Below are positions 9,990-18,505 of a stretch of 64,000 bases of DNA, piece by piece. The translations under genes and the position numbers were made by a program. The stretch's first letter is position 1. Every line of letters starts with the position of its first letter. The DNA comes from Halorientalis pallida (GTDB lineage: Archaea > Halobacteriota > Halobacteria > Halobacteriales > Haloarculaceae). The notes beneath the pieces are model-generated. The model made no database searches and was not told where the DNA came from. It saw nothing but the letters and a program-made list of their open reading frames with translations. The stretch covers positions 30,048 to 94,047 of the forward strand of contig NZ_RDFA01000010.1 of the NCBI RefSeq assembly GCF_004118325.1, read 5' to 3'.

Positions 9990-10640
9990 CTATTTGCTGT
10001 GGACTGCGCCGATGACCGCCTGCCCGCACAGACTTCCACCGACGCCACACAGCAGGCCGTAACAGAGGAGGTACAGCGCCGTGCCCGCACGGGAGGGCTG
10101 GTAGAGGACGTTGTCGACGTGCAGGGAGAACGCGAAGGTGCCGGCCAGTGCCAGCAGGACGTAGCCCGTCCCCACGGCCACACCGGTCGCGAGTGCGGCC
10201 CCCGTACTCCGCCGGACGGGCACGCGGAAGAAAGTAAACAGCGCGCTCGTGATCGTGAGCACGATCGCCGGGTAGAACCGGTACAGCAGTGTGTGCTCGA
10301 CCATCGGCAGGTAGTTCATCGTCAACGGGATGCTACTGGGAAGTGCCGTCGTCACACCGGTCACGGCGACGTTGTGCGCGTTGTAGAACAGGAACCCGAC
10401 CCGGACCGGTAGATTCCCTGCGGGTAGCGTCAGTGACCCCGCCAGTACCACCGCGAACAACCCGAGGTAGCCGAGTACGAACGCCCCGAGACCAGCGCTG
10501 AACGCCGGAAACCAGGGGAACGTTTCGAGCCAGAACTCGACCCGCACGTCCAGCGGTAGCTCCTCCCGGTCGACGCCGGCCTCCCCAACCGGCACGGCGA
10601 CCCGCTCCTCCTCCGTAGTCCTCGGTTCTTTGACCGTCAC
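9990..10640 (-). CDS. Uncharacterised haloarchaeal membrane protein
   Basis: This 216-residue protein has a charged, acidic N-terminus of about 45 residues followed by roughly five hydrophobic segments (near residues 45-70, 80-97, 118-138, 147-170 and 185-210), with a glycine-rich last helix (CGVGGSLCGQAVIGA). It has no catalytic motif that I recognise. The start is a GTG at 10640. A T-rich stretch about 27 nt upstream could be its TATA element, consistent with a leaderless message. It is convergent with the MinD-like gene and follows no clear operon. Function unknown. Confidence 0.72.
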   Translation of the reverse strand: MTVKEPRTTEEERVAVPVGEAGVDREELPLDVRVEFWLETFPWFPAFSAGLGAFVLGYLGLFAVVLAGSLTLPAGNLPVRVGFLFYNAHNVAVTGVTTALPSSIPLTMNYLPMVEHTLLYRFYPAIVLTITSALFTFFRVPVRRSTGAALATGVAVGTGYVLLALAGTFAFSLHVDNVLYQPSRAGTALYLLCYGLLCGVGGSLCGQAVIGAVHSK

Positions 10641-10681
10641 ATTGTCTCACATTCACGTAATCGGAAAAAAGCGTTCCGCCG

Positions 10682-11419
10682 TCAGACCCGTTCCGGCACC
10701 CAGCCACCCGACACCTCGACGTTCGCGCCGCTGAGATAGTCGCTGTCCGGCGCGAGGAAAAAGAGCGTGGGCTGGAGCAGGTCCGCGAAGGCGGCGGGTC
10801 GATCCCGCGGGAGGTCGTCGGGGAACTCGTCGGAGTTCTCGACGACGTACGGCGAGACCGCGTTGACCGTGATGCCGTCGTCGGCGGTGTCTCCCGCCAG
10901 CATCCGCGTGAACATCAACACGCCCGTCTTCGCCACGAAGTAGGGGAAGTTCTTCGGGCTGACCAGCGCCCGTTCGGCGCTGGCGTACCCGATATTGACG
11001 ATCCGGCCGTCCCCAGCCGCCCGCATCCCCGGTAGCGCCCGCTTCGAGCAGAGGTAGGTCCCGTTCAGATTCGTCTCTAGCACCGTGTTCCACGTCGAAA
11101 AGTCCATCTCCGCCCAGTGGACCGGCGCGAACGCACCCACGTTGTTCACCAGCACGTCCACCGTCCCGAGACGCTCCTCGACCGTCCCGAAGAGCGCGTC
11201 CACCTCGTCGGGATCGGTCACGTCGGCCTGCACCGCCGTCGCGTCGACGCCCGCCTCGCGCGCGGTCTCGGCCACCTCGACGGCGGCCGCGTCGCTCGTC
11301 CGGTAGTGAACCGCCACGTCGGCCCCGCAGGCCGCGATGGCGAGCAACAGTTCCCGTCCGACGCCTTTCGCGCTCCCGGTCACCAGCGCCGTCCGTCCAG
11401 AGAGATCGGGTGTGAGCAT
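10682..11419 (-). CDS. Short-chain dehydrogenase/reductase (FabG-like)
   Basis: This 245-residue Rossmann-fold enzyme should catalyse an NAD(P)-dependent carbonyl/alcohol interconversion. It carries the cofactor motif TGSAKGVGRE near residue 15, the NNVGA motif (usual NNAG), a serine-containing active-site strand IVNIGYAS, and the YFVAK form of the catalytic YxxxK. The C-terminal YLSGANVEVSGGW segment is typical of classical SDRs. The substrate cannot be told from sequence. One of four SDR genes in the window and the most divergent. It is read away from the RND exporter locus but in the same direction, after a 53-nt gap, so co-transcription with it is possible. Confidence 0.9.
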   Translation of the reverse strand: MLTPDLSGRTALVTGSAKGVGRELLLAIAACGADVAVHYRTSDAAAVEVAETAREAGVDATAVQADVTDPDEVDALFGTVEERLGTVDVLVNNVGAFAPVHWAEMDFSTWNTVLETNLNGTYLCSKRALPGMRAAGDGRIVNIGYASAERALVSPKNFPYFVAKTGVLMFTRMLAGDTADDGITVNAVSPYVVENSDEFPDDLPRDRPAAFADLLQPTLFFLAPDSDYLSGANVEVSGGWVPERV

Positions 11420-11472
11420 ACCCCCGATAGCGCCGCCGAGCGCTTAATCGGCCCGCCCGCGAACGCCGCCGG

Positions 11473-14220
11473 TCAGTCCTCGGCGGTCGAGTCCGCGTCG
11501 GCAGTCGGCTCCGTCGTTTCCTCCCCGGTGTCGTCCTCGCCCGTCGCGTCCGCGTCGCCGTCGGCGGTGGCCGCGTCACCGTTCCCACTGGCCGTCGCGC
11601 CGCCGTTCGTCGCGGTGTCGGGCTCCGGCGTCGAGCCGATTCCCAGCAGGGATTCGGTCACTGACGGGTCCTCGGTGGACCCAGCCACGTCGGGGTTGGG
11701 CGTCCCGGTGGCCGGTTCGGGGCCGAGATCCGGCGACGGCCCGCCTCCGCCCGTGGTCGCCGCCGGACTGTCGTCGTAGCCGACGAAGCGGTCCCACAGC
11801 ACCAGCGCCGCCGGGAGGACGAAGATCGAGGTCAGGAACGAGTAGACGATGCTGATCGCGGTCAGGATGCCGAACTGACCGATGGCGGGGAACAGCGCCA
11901 GCGCGAGCACGCCGATGCCGAAGGCCGTGGTGAGCATACTGCCGAGTAACGCACCGCCGGTCCCACGGACCGTCCGGTCCAGGGCCGTCACCAGGTCGTG
12001 TTCCCGGCGCTCGTCGGCGAACCGGTGGGTCACGTGGACGGAGTAGTCGATCCCGAGCCCGATGGTGATCGCCAGCATCGTCGCCGTGATGGCGTTGAAC
12101 GGGATGTCGGCGAAGCGCATCGTCGCCGCGACCAGCGACACTGTCGTGACGATCGGGATGACGTTCGCGATGCCCAGCGTCGCCCGTCCTTCGAGGACGT
12201 AGTAGACGAGCAACAGGAATAGGGTCGCCCCGAGCAGGGCCAGCCCCAGGCTCTCGACGGCGGACATGAAGATCACGTCCGAGACCGCCTGGAAGACGAC
12301 CGTCTGACCGGTCGCGACGGCGTGGAACCGGAAGCCGTCTGCCATCTCGCGGGCGTCGGCGGTGATCTCGCCCTGTTCCGCGCCCGACTCGACCGTGTAG
12401 ACGACGCGGGTGGCCCGGCGGTCCTCGGTCATGTAGTCGAGCGCCTGCCCGCGGGCCGGCGAGGACAGCAGGGCGTCGTACACGTCGCCGAGGTTCTGGT
12501 CCGGAATCCCGTCGTCGTTCCGGTCGTTGCGGTCGACCAGCTGCGCGAACGACTCGTTGCGCTCGGCGCGGTCTTGAATCACCGTGACGATGCTCGTCGA
12601 ATCCGCGTGACGGCCGCCGTCGGTGAGCACGGTATCCGGCGGATCGTCACCGGCTCTGTGGATACTCTCCAGGGCCGTGGGCTTCTCCAACCGCCCTTCG
12701 ACGTACATCGTCACCGAGTCCGACTGGGTGGAGTCGAACCTGTCCTCGAGGAAGTTCGTCGTCTCCGTGACGGTGTACTCGTGGGGGCGGAACGGCTCGG
12801 GTAACTCCATCACCCAGTCGGGGTTGTCCTCCGGCGGGAGGAAGTCCTCCTGGGCGAAGGAGGTGTTGACGCCGGTGGCGTAGTAGCCCGCGCCGGCGGT
12901 CCCGAGCAGGATGAGGATCAGGAAGATGGCGGGCGCGCGGTTGGCGACGACGACGCCCAGTCGAAGGACGCCACTGAGAGCCGACCCCTCCGATCCCATG
13001 GGGGTCTGACTGAAGGTGGGAATCGGAATCCGGTCGCGCCTGCGGTCGAGCCACACCTTCGCCGCCGGGAGGAAGATCCCGAAGATCAGGAAGGTGAAGA
13101 CGATCCCGACGCTCGCGACGACCCCGAAGTCACGGATCGGCCCGAGGTCGCTGACGAGGTTGGCGGCGAAGCCGATGACCGTCGTCCCGGTGACGATGAA
13201 GAAGGCCACGATCAACTGGTCGGTCGTGACCCGCATCGACTCCTCGATGGAGTAGTCCAGTTCCCGTTCCTCGCGGTAGCGATTGATGGCGTGGATGCCG
13301 AAGTCGATCCCGACCGCCAGTAACAGCGGTGGGACGGCGATCAGCATCTGACTGAACGGGATTCCGGCCAGGCCCATGAACCCGAACGTCCAGATGATCC
13401 CCATCACCAGGGCGACGACGCCCAGCAGCAGGTCCAGCAGGTCCCGGTACGCGATGACCAGGAAGAACGTGATGAAGAGCACCGCGGCCGGCACGACGAT
13501 CAGAAGCGAGTCCAGGATGACGTTCGAGAACTCGCTGGCCAGCACGCCCGAACCGAACACCTGGATCGACCCCTCGACGCTCGACACGACGAAGATCGAC
13601 TGCTCCTGGATCGGCGTCAGCGGGCTGGTCCCACCCTGGCCCGACCCCGAGGACAGCCCCGCGGGAACCTCGTGGCTCACCGACCCGATGGTCGCCGTCG
13701 CGGTCGCTGACTTGCGGTTGAAGTCGTTGCTCAGGAGCCCCGAGAACCGCGAGCTCCGGTCGGCCGCCCGCGCGACCGCCCGGTCGATCTCGCCGGCGGT
13801 CGCGTCCTCGACGGCGTCGATCTGTGCCTCGAGCGTGGTCGCCGACGGATCGAGCTGTGTGGCGACGATGCGGGCCGCACTCGCCGTCGAGGCCACGCGC
13901 AGGGAGTCCCGCTCCTGGAGTCGCTCCTGGGCGCGAAGCATGTTCAGCAGTGACTCCCTGTCGAGGACGTTCCGGTTGTACTGGATGAGCGACGTACTTC
14001 CGGTGTCGGCGGCGAACGTGGGAGAGAACTTCTCGTTGACCTGGGTGAACGCCTCCTCGGCCGGGAGGCCGGTGGTGAACTGCGAGGTCCCGGCGGAGGT
14101 CCCGACGCTCCCCAGCCCCATCGTGAACAGGGCGGTCACGACGAGGAACGCGAGGATGATCCGGCCGGGCCGTTCGACGATGGTCTCGTCGATCCGGTCG
14201 ATGACGCGCTGGTGATCCAT
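11473..14220 (-). CDS. RND superfamily (MMPL/patched-type) exporter
   Basis: This 915-residue protein has the two-fold layout of RND transporters. An N-terminal helix is followed by a ~190-residue extracellular domain, a block of about five helices, a second helix and extracellular domain (~440-650), and a second helix block. The paired central-helix motifs GIDFGIHAINRYREE and GIDYSVHVTHRFADE mark the two halves and carry the acidic residues expected for proton coupling. The last ~100 residues are an acidic, Gly/Thr/Asp-rich cytoplasmic tail without a known domain. It starts 1 nt after the COG1361 gene, so the two are surely one operon. Divergent control by the TetR regulator suggests drug or lipid export. 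The cargo is not known. Confidence 0.93.
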   Translation of the reverse strand: MDHQRVIDRIDETIVERPGRIILAFLVVTALFTMGLGSVGTSAGTSQFTTGLPAEEAFTQVNEKFSPTFAADTGSTSLIQYNRNVLDRESLLNMLRAQERLQERDSLRVASTASAARIVATQLDPSATTLEAQIDAVEDATAGEIDRAVARAADRSSRFSGLLSNDFNRKSATATATIGSVSHEVPAGLSSGSGQGGTSPLTPIQEQSIFVVSSVEGSIQVFGSGVLASEFSNVILDSLLIVVPAAVLFITFFLVIAYRDLLDLLLGVVALVMGIIWTFGFMGLAGIPFSQMLIAVPPLLLAVGIDFGIHAINRYREERELDYSIEESMRVTTDQLIVAFFIVTGTTVIGFAANLVSDLGPIRDFGVVASVGIVFTFLIFGIFLPAAKVWLDRRRDRIPIPTFSQTPMGSEGSALSGVLRLGVVVANRAPAIFLILILLGTAGAGYYATGVNTSFAQEDFLPPEDNPDWVMELPEPFRPHEYTVTETTNFLEDRFDSTQSDSVTMYVEGRLEKPTALESIHRAGDDPPDTVLTDGGRHADSTSIVTVIQDRAERNESFAQLVDRNDRNDDGIPDQNLGDVYDALLSSPARGQALDYMTEDRRATRVVYTVESGAEQGEITADAREMADGFRFHAVATGQTVVFQAVSDVIFMSAVESLGLALLGATLFLLLVYYVLEGRATLGIANVIPIVTTVSLVAATMRFADIPFNAITATMLAITIGLGIDYSVHVTHRFADERREHDLVTALDRTVRGTGGALLGSMLTTAFGIGVLALALFPAIGQFGILTAISIVYSFLTSIFVLPAALVLWDRFVGYDDSPAATTGGGGPSPDLGPEPATGTPNPDVAGSTEDPSVTESLLGIGSTPEPDTATNGGATASGNGDAATADGDADATGEDDTGEETTEPTADADSTAED

Positions 14221-14221
14221 G

Positions 14222-15814
14222 TTAGCGGAAGCGCATGTAGCCGCCGATAGCGACGACGACGACGACGCCGACCCCGACGAGCGTCAGCGGGAAGCCGCCG
14301 CCACCGCCGCTCCGTTCGCTCACGTCGATGGGGACGCGGTACCGGTCAGAGAGCAGCGTGTCGTCGTCCGCGTCGTCGTACTCGAAGTCGATCGACAGCG
14401 GGTACTGCTTGGGCAGTGCGCCGCTGGCCCCGACGCTGAAGCTGATCGTCGTCGACTCACCCGGGGCGAGTTCGTCGACGTACGCCTCGGAGTCGGAGAC
14501 GCTGATCGGGCTGTCCGCGAACATCTTCGCCGAGATGGCCGACAGCGTCTCGTTGGCCGTGTTGGTGACCTCGACGCCGATGGTCGTCGACCCGCCGTTC
14601 TCGACCGATCCGTTGACGATGCTGACGGCGAAGGCGTCGGAGCCGGGGGCCACGTCCACGCGGGTGGGCAGGTCGTCGCTGGTGCGCGCGTCACCGTCGC
14701 CGTCGCGGTACTCGGCGACGAAGACGAACTGCTTGGGGCCGCTGGTGGCGGCGTCGTTGACCTCGATGTCGAGGTCGAAGTCGGCCGACTCGCCGGGTTC
14801 GAGCGTCCCGACGGAGTACTCCCGGTCAGTGGGGTTGAGGTTCTGTAGCTGGCTGGTGAGCCGGACGACCACGTCGTCGGCGGTCAGGTCGCCGTCGTTG
14901 CGGATCGTCCCCGAAAGGGTGCCGTCCTCACCGACGCGGAGCGAGGACGCGACGTTCGTCAACTCGAAGTTCGTCTCGGGCAGGGGGACGACCCCCATCG
15001 ACAGCCCGTCGGACTGCTGAGCCACGCCGTCGCTGTCGTCGTAACTGGCGGTCGCGCGGAAGGCGTAGCGCTGCTGTTCGGCGTCGGCCGAGGCGCGGAC
15101 CTGGTACTCGATGGTCTTCCGCTCGCCGGGTGCCCACTCGCCGGCGTAGCGGGTCGCCGAACTCGACTGGCCGAAGGTGAGGTCGCCGTTCAGCGATTCG
15201 AGTTCGATGCTGGTGTCGCTGGCCGTCTCCGTCCCGGTGTTCTCCATGGTCACGCCGACCGTCCCGCTCGAGCCGACCTGCACGTCGGACTCGGTGTCGA
15301 CGATCTCGAACCGGGCGCTGTCCTCGATGCGGAGGGTGACCTCGAACGTGTCGGTCTCCGTCCTCTCGTTGTAGCTCCGCAGGCCGGTGTCGGACTGGGT
15401 GATCTTCGAGTAGTACTCGTAGTCGACCTCCACCGTCAGGGTGTACGTCCCCGGCTCGGCGTCCTCGGCGACGGCGATGTCGAACGGCACTTCTGCCGAG
15501 GCCTCGCCGGGCAACTGCCCGACGGTCTGTCGGTCGGTCTCGATGCTCACCGGTGCCTTCCCGGACTGTAGATCGACCGTCAGCCCGCGAGCCTTGGTGA
15601 CCTGCGACTCCAGCCCACTGGCTGAGCCGTAGTCGACCTCGCCCTGGTTGTTGATCTGCAGGTTCAGCGTCGTGTCTTCGCCGGAGACGACGGTGTTGTC
15701 CCCGATGGACGCCGACAACTCCGGATTACCCGACACGACGAACCCACCCAACGCCGGCATCGGTACCAGAAACAGTGCCACGACTCCAAGAACCGCAAGT
15801 TGTGATCCTCTCAT
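14222..15814 (-). CDS. COG1361/CARDB-type exported surface protein, membrane-anchored
   Basis: This 530-residue protein has an N-terminal signal or anchor segment (LAVLGVVALFLVPMPALGG), then four or more Ig-like CARDB-type repeats with recurring motifs such as LEPGESADFDLDI, LAPGESTTISFSV and WAPGERKTIEYQV. A glycine linker and one C-terminal helix (LTLVGVGVVVVVAIGGYM) follow, with a short basic tail. It is probably held at the outer face of the membrane. Its position directly upstream of the RND gene (1 nt apart) suggests an accessory periplasm-like partner of the exporter, as seen repeatedly in archaea. That role is inferred from context. Two palindromic operators lie immediately before its start. 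Confidence 0.85.
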   Translation of the reverse strand: MRGSQLAVLGVVALFLVPMPALGGFVVSGNPELSASIGDNTVVSGEDTTLNLQINNQGEVDYGSASGLESQVTKARGLTVDLQSGKAPVSIETDRQTVGQLPGEASAEVPFDIAVAEDAEPGTYTLTVEVDYEYYSKITQSDTGLRSYNERTETDTFEVTLRIEDSARFEIVDTESDVQVGSSGTVGVTMENTGTETASDTSIELESLNGDLTFGQSSSATRYAGEWAPGERKTIEYQVRASADAEQQRYAFRATASYDDSDGVAQQSDGLSMGVVPLPETNFELTNVASSLRVGEDGTLSGTIRNDGDLTADDVVVRLTSQLQNLNPTDREYSVGTLEPGESADFDLDIEVNDAATSGPKQFVFVAEYRDGDGDARTSDDLPTRVDVAPGSDAFAVSIVNGSVENGGSTTIGVEVTNTANETLSAISAKMFADSPISVSDSEAYVDELAPGESTTISFSVGASGALPKQYPLSIDFEYDDADDDTLLSDRYRVPIDVSERSGGGGGFPLTLVGVGVVVVVAIGGYMRFR

Positions 15815-15817
15815 GCT

Positions 15818-15835
15818 TGATTGAACGTTCAGTCA
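15818..15835. promoter_or_regulatory. TetR operator 1
   Basis: An 18-bp near-palindrome (TGATTGAACGTTCAGTCA, one mismatch between arms) lies 3 nt before the COG1361 start codon. It matches the other two sites at TGAxTGAA..TTCAxTCA. Binding here would cover the transcription start of a leaderless COG1361-RND message. Confidence 0.8.
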
Positions 15836-15846
15836 GTTCGCGTACT

Positions 15847-15864
15847 TGATTGAACGTTCATTCA
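15847..15864. promoter_or_regulatory. TetR operator 2
   Basis: The second 18-bp palindrome (TGATTGAACGTTCATTCA) has its centre 29 bp from that of operator 1. It lies where the core promoter of the COG1361-RND operon would be expected, so occupancy should block transcription factor binding. Confidence 0.8.
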
Positions 15865-15923
15865 ACACAAGTATCTTTCCATTCGGTACCAGGTTCGTTG
15901 CTCGATGGGGAGAGTCGAAAGGC

Positions 15924-15929
15924 TATTAA
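15924..15929 (+). promoter_or_regulatory. TATA-like box of the tetR gene
   Basis: TATTAA sits about 28 nt before the ATG at 15955, giving a leaderless transcript that starts inside or just after operator 3. Confidence 0.6.
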
Positions 15930-15933
15930 TCGG

Positions 15934-15951
15934 TGACTGAATATTCAGTCA
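15934..15951. promoter_or_regulatory. TetR operator 3 (autoregulatory)
   Basis: A perfect 18-bp palindrome, TGACTGAATATTCAGTCA, lies between the TATA-like box and the ATG of the TetR gene, ending 3 nt before the start codon. It shares the TGAxTGAA half-site with the two sites on the other side of the intergenic region. This is the expected layout for negative autoregulation. Confidence 0.85.
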
Positions 15952-15954
15952 ACA

Positions 15955-16566
15955 ATGCCGAACCGGACGGACCTGTTCGAGCCGGAGCCCGACGACACGC
16001 GCGAGGCCATCATGAAGGCCACGTACGATGCACTCTCGAAACACGGCTACGCGGATCTGACGATCCAGCGCATCGGCGACGAGTTCGACAAGAGCAAGTC
16101 CCTGCTGTATCACCACTACGACAGCAAAGACGCGCTGCTGGTCGACTTCCTGGCGTTCATGCTCGAACGGATGGAGGGGACGATCCCGCTCGAAGAGGCG
16201 GACGACGCGGACGACCGGATTCGGATCGGCTTCGACCACGTCTTCTCGACCTTTCTCGGCGGCGAACAGTCGGAGTTCAACCGGGCCATGACGGAACTGC
16301 GCGCCCAGTCCGCCCACGACGACGCCTTCCGCGAGCAGTTCACGAAGAACGACCGCTACTTCAAACAGCGCATCCAGAACATCATCGAAGAGGGCATCGA
16401 ACAGGGGATCTTCCGCGAGGTGGACGCCGAACAGGTCGCGACGATGATCCACTCGATCGTGCAGGGCGCGATGTTCCAGTCGACGACCAGCACCGACCCT
16501 GAACTCGAAGAGATCCGCGCGGAACTGGACGCGTACATCCAGTCCCGGCTCCTCGCCGACGACTGA
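15955..16566 (+). CDS. TetR/AcrR-family transcriptional repressor
   Basis: This 203-residue regulator has an N-terminal helix-turn-helix (IMKATYDALSKHGYADLT then GDEFDKSKSLLYHHYDSKDALL, residues ~20-65), the standard TetR DNA-binding fold, and an all-helical C-terminal ligand and dimer domain. It is divergent from the COG1361-RND operon. Three closely matching palindromes in the 140-bp intergenic region, one at its own promoter and two at the exporter's, strongly suggest it represses both and is released by an exported compound. The inducer is unknown. Confidence 0.93.
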   Translation: MPNRTDLFEPEPDDTREAIMKATYDALSKHGYADLTIQRIGDEFDKSKSLLYHHYDSKDALLVDFLAFMLERMEGTIPLEEADDADDRIRIGFDHVFSTFLGGEQSEFNRAMTELRAQSAHDDAFREQFTKNDRYFKQRIQNIIEEGIEQGIFREVDAEQVATMIHSIVQGAMFQSTTSTDPELEEIRAELDAYIQSRLLADD

Positions 16567-16588
16567 GCCGCCGACCGCTCTCAGCCGG

Positions 16589-17005
16589 TCACTCCGGCCG
16601 CTCCCGGCCGCCCCGTTCCTTCCAGGTTCGCTCCTGTGCCCGCTCGGCCGCGTGGCGCTGTCCGTCCGCGACGACCTCGCGAGCCTCCCGCTCGAAGCCC
16701 TCTATCTCGTCGAGAAAGCCCTCCTGGAAGCTCTCCACTACGTCGTAGGACCACCGGTCGTCGTCGATGACGCCGCGGGGGAGGTACCGATCCCGCACCG
16801 CGTCGGCCAGGTCGTCGTAGCCACACTCCCGCAACAGCGGTTCGGCCGCCGCGAGGTGGTCCATCGCGTGACCCGTGTTGTGGTGGAACTCCACCAGATG
16901 TCCGTGTGCCCGGTGGAGCCACTCCAGCCCGAGCTCGACCTGGTGTAACGCGGCCCGTTCGTCCTCCGTCAGCTCCACCGGTGTCGTCGATCCGTCCGAT
17001 ACCAT
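16589..17005 (-). CDS. Conserved haloarchaeal helical protein
   Basis: This 138-residue protein begins at the ATG at 17005. The longer in-frame extension upstream is arginine/proline-rich and would run through the neighbouring gene's promoter, so it was rejected. The sequence is predicted to be all-helical, rich in His and acidic residues (LEWLHRAHGHLVEFHHNTGHAMDH in two parts), and could bind metal, though no known motif is complete. The C-terminal third is charged and probably coiled-coil. It is divergent from the LVIVD gene with an 88-bp gap. Function unknown. Confidence 0.72.
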   Translation of the reverse strand: MVSDGSTTPVELTEDERAALHQVELGLEWLHRAHGHLVEFHHNTGHAMDHLAAAEPLLRECGYDDLADAVRDRYLPRGVIDDDRWSYDVVESFQEGFLDEIEGFEREAREVVADGQRHAAERAQERTWKERGGRERPE

Positions 17006-17093
17006 GGTTCGTGCTACCACGCCACGAGGCTTGAACCTGTCGTGCCGACTGGGTACCACAACCCATAGGTGTCGCAGCCACCTGATTCGGGGC

Positions 17094-18497
17094 ATGCGCC
17101 GCCGCCAGTTCCTCGCGGCGACGGCCGGAATCGGAGTGAGTCCGGTCGCCGCCGGTCGCCCTCGCCCGCAATCGTCGTCTCCGTTCGAACCGCTCGGGAC
17201 GCTCGAACTCCCGGGGCTCGCCGAGGCCGTCGTCGGTGCGGACGGCACCACGGCCTACGCCGCCGTCTCCGACGGGTTCGCGACCGTCGACCTCGCCGAC
17301 CCGACCGCGCCGACACTGCTGGCCGAGCGCCGCGACGTCCTCGCCGACCGCGAGGACGGTCCGCTGCGCAACGTCTGGGACGTGAAACTCGACGGCGACA
17401 CGCTGGCCGTCGTCGGCCCGGCAAACCCCCGCCGGGACGCCGTCCAGGCCGCCGTCTTCTACGACGTGCGCGACCCCGCCGCGCCCGAGCGACTCGGCGT
17501 CCACGAGACGCGGTACCCGATCCACAACTGCGACCTCACCGACGGCGTGGCCTACCTCACCGCCAACACCCTCGGAAGCGTCGGCCTCGCGACGGTGTCG
17601 GCCGGTGCCGACCCCCAGCGGCTGGGCGGCTGGGCGCTCACCGACCACGACCAGCGGTGGGCCGACGTGCGATACTCCCTCGCGAACCTCCACGACGTGT
17701 TCGTCCAGGACGGCCTGGCCTACCTGGCCCACTGGGACGCCGGCACGTGGATCGTCGACGTGAGCGACCCCGAGAACCCCGCCTTCGTTTCCCGGGTCCG
17801 CGGTCGCCCCGTCGAGGACCTCCGGGAGTACGGCCGGAGAGCCGCTCAGCGCGAGGGGCTCCGCCGGCCGGGCAACGACCACTACGTCGCCGTGAACGAC
17901 AGCGGCGACCTGCTCGGCATCGGCGTCGAAGCGTGGGGCAGTGCCGGTCCCGGCGGGATCGTCCTCTACGACGTGTCCGACACGGTGAATCCGGCCCGGC
18001 TCGCCCGGATCGATCCGCCGCCCGTTCCAGACGGCGAGAACGCCAGCTACCGGACCGGCGTCTGGACGACCGCCCACAACTTCGCGTTCGACGGCGACCG
18101 ACTGTACACCTCCTGGTACCAGGGCGGCGTGAAGGTCTTCGACGTGAGCGACCCGGCCGACCCCACCGAGGTCGCCGCCTGGCGCGACACCGACGACGCC
18201 TGCTTCTGGACCGCGTGTCCCGCGGGCGACTTCCTGGTCGCCCCCAGCGTCGATCAGCCACCCGGCGTCGACGTCACCGAACGGCTCTACACGTTCCCCG
18301 ATCCCGGGTCCGGCCTGACGCCCGAGGATGGAAGCGGAACCGAGAGGACCGAACAGCCGACCGCGGGCGCGACCGACACGCCGTCCGGGACCGGAACTGC
18401 GACCACCACCGGCGCGAGCGGTCCCGGCTTCGGCGTGCTGGCGGGGCTCGCTGGCCTCGGACTTGGGGCGTGGCGGTACGGTCGCGGTGGCGAGTAG
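17094..18497 (+). CDS. Tat-exported LVIVD-repeat beta-propeller protein with PGF-CTERM-like anchor
   Basis: The 467-residue product starts with a twin-arginine signal (MRRRQFLAATAGIGVSPVAA). The mature part contains repeated LVIVD-type blades: FATVDLADPTAPTLL, VFYDVRDPAAPERLG, TWIVDVSDPENPAFV, IVLYDVSDTVNPARL and VKVFDVSDPADPTEV. These build a beta-propeller on the outside of the cell. A Thr-rich spacer leads to a C-terminal GPGFGVLAGLAGLGLGAW segment and a basic tail, resembling the archaeosortase-processed PGF-CTERM signal. Function of such propellers is unknown; binding to other surface components is likely. The ATG at 17094 is chosen because it begins the Tat signal exactly. Confidence 0.88.
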   Translation: MRRRQFLAATAGIGVSPVAAGRPRPQSSSPFEPLGTLELPGLAEAVVGADGTTAYAAVSDGFATVDLADPTAPTLLAERRDVLADREDGPLRNVWDVKLDGDTLAVVGPANPRRDAVQAAVFYDVRDPAAPERLGVHETRYPIHNCDLTDGVAYLTANTLGSVGLATVSAGADPQRLGGWALTDHDQRWADVRYSLANLHDVFVQDGLAYLAHWDAGTWIVDVSDPENPAFVSRVRGRPVEDLREYGRRAAQREGLRRPGNDHYVAVNDSGDLLGIGVEAWGSAGPGGIVLYDVSDTVNPARLARIDPPPVPDGENASYRTGVWTTAHNFAFDGDRLYTSWYQGGVKVFDVSDPADPTEVAAWRDTDDACFWTACPAGDFLVAPSVDQPPGVDVTERLYTFPDPGSGLTPEDGSGTERTEQPTAGATDTPSGTGTATTTGASGPGFGVLAGLAGLGLGAWRYGRGGE

Positions 18498-18505
18498 GGG
18501 GAGAA

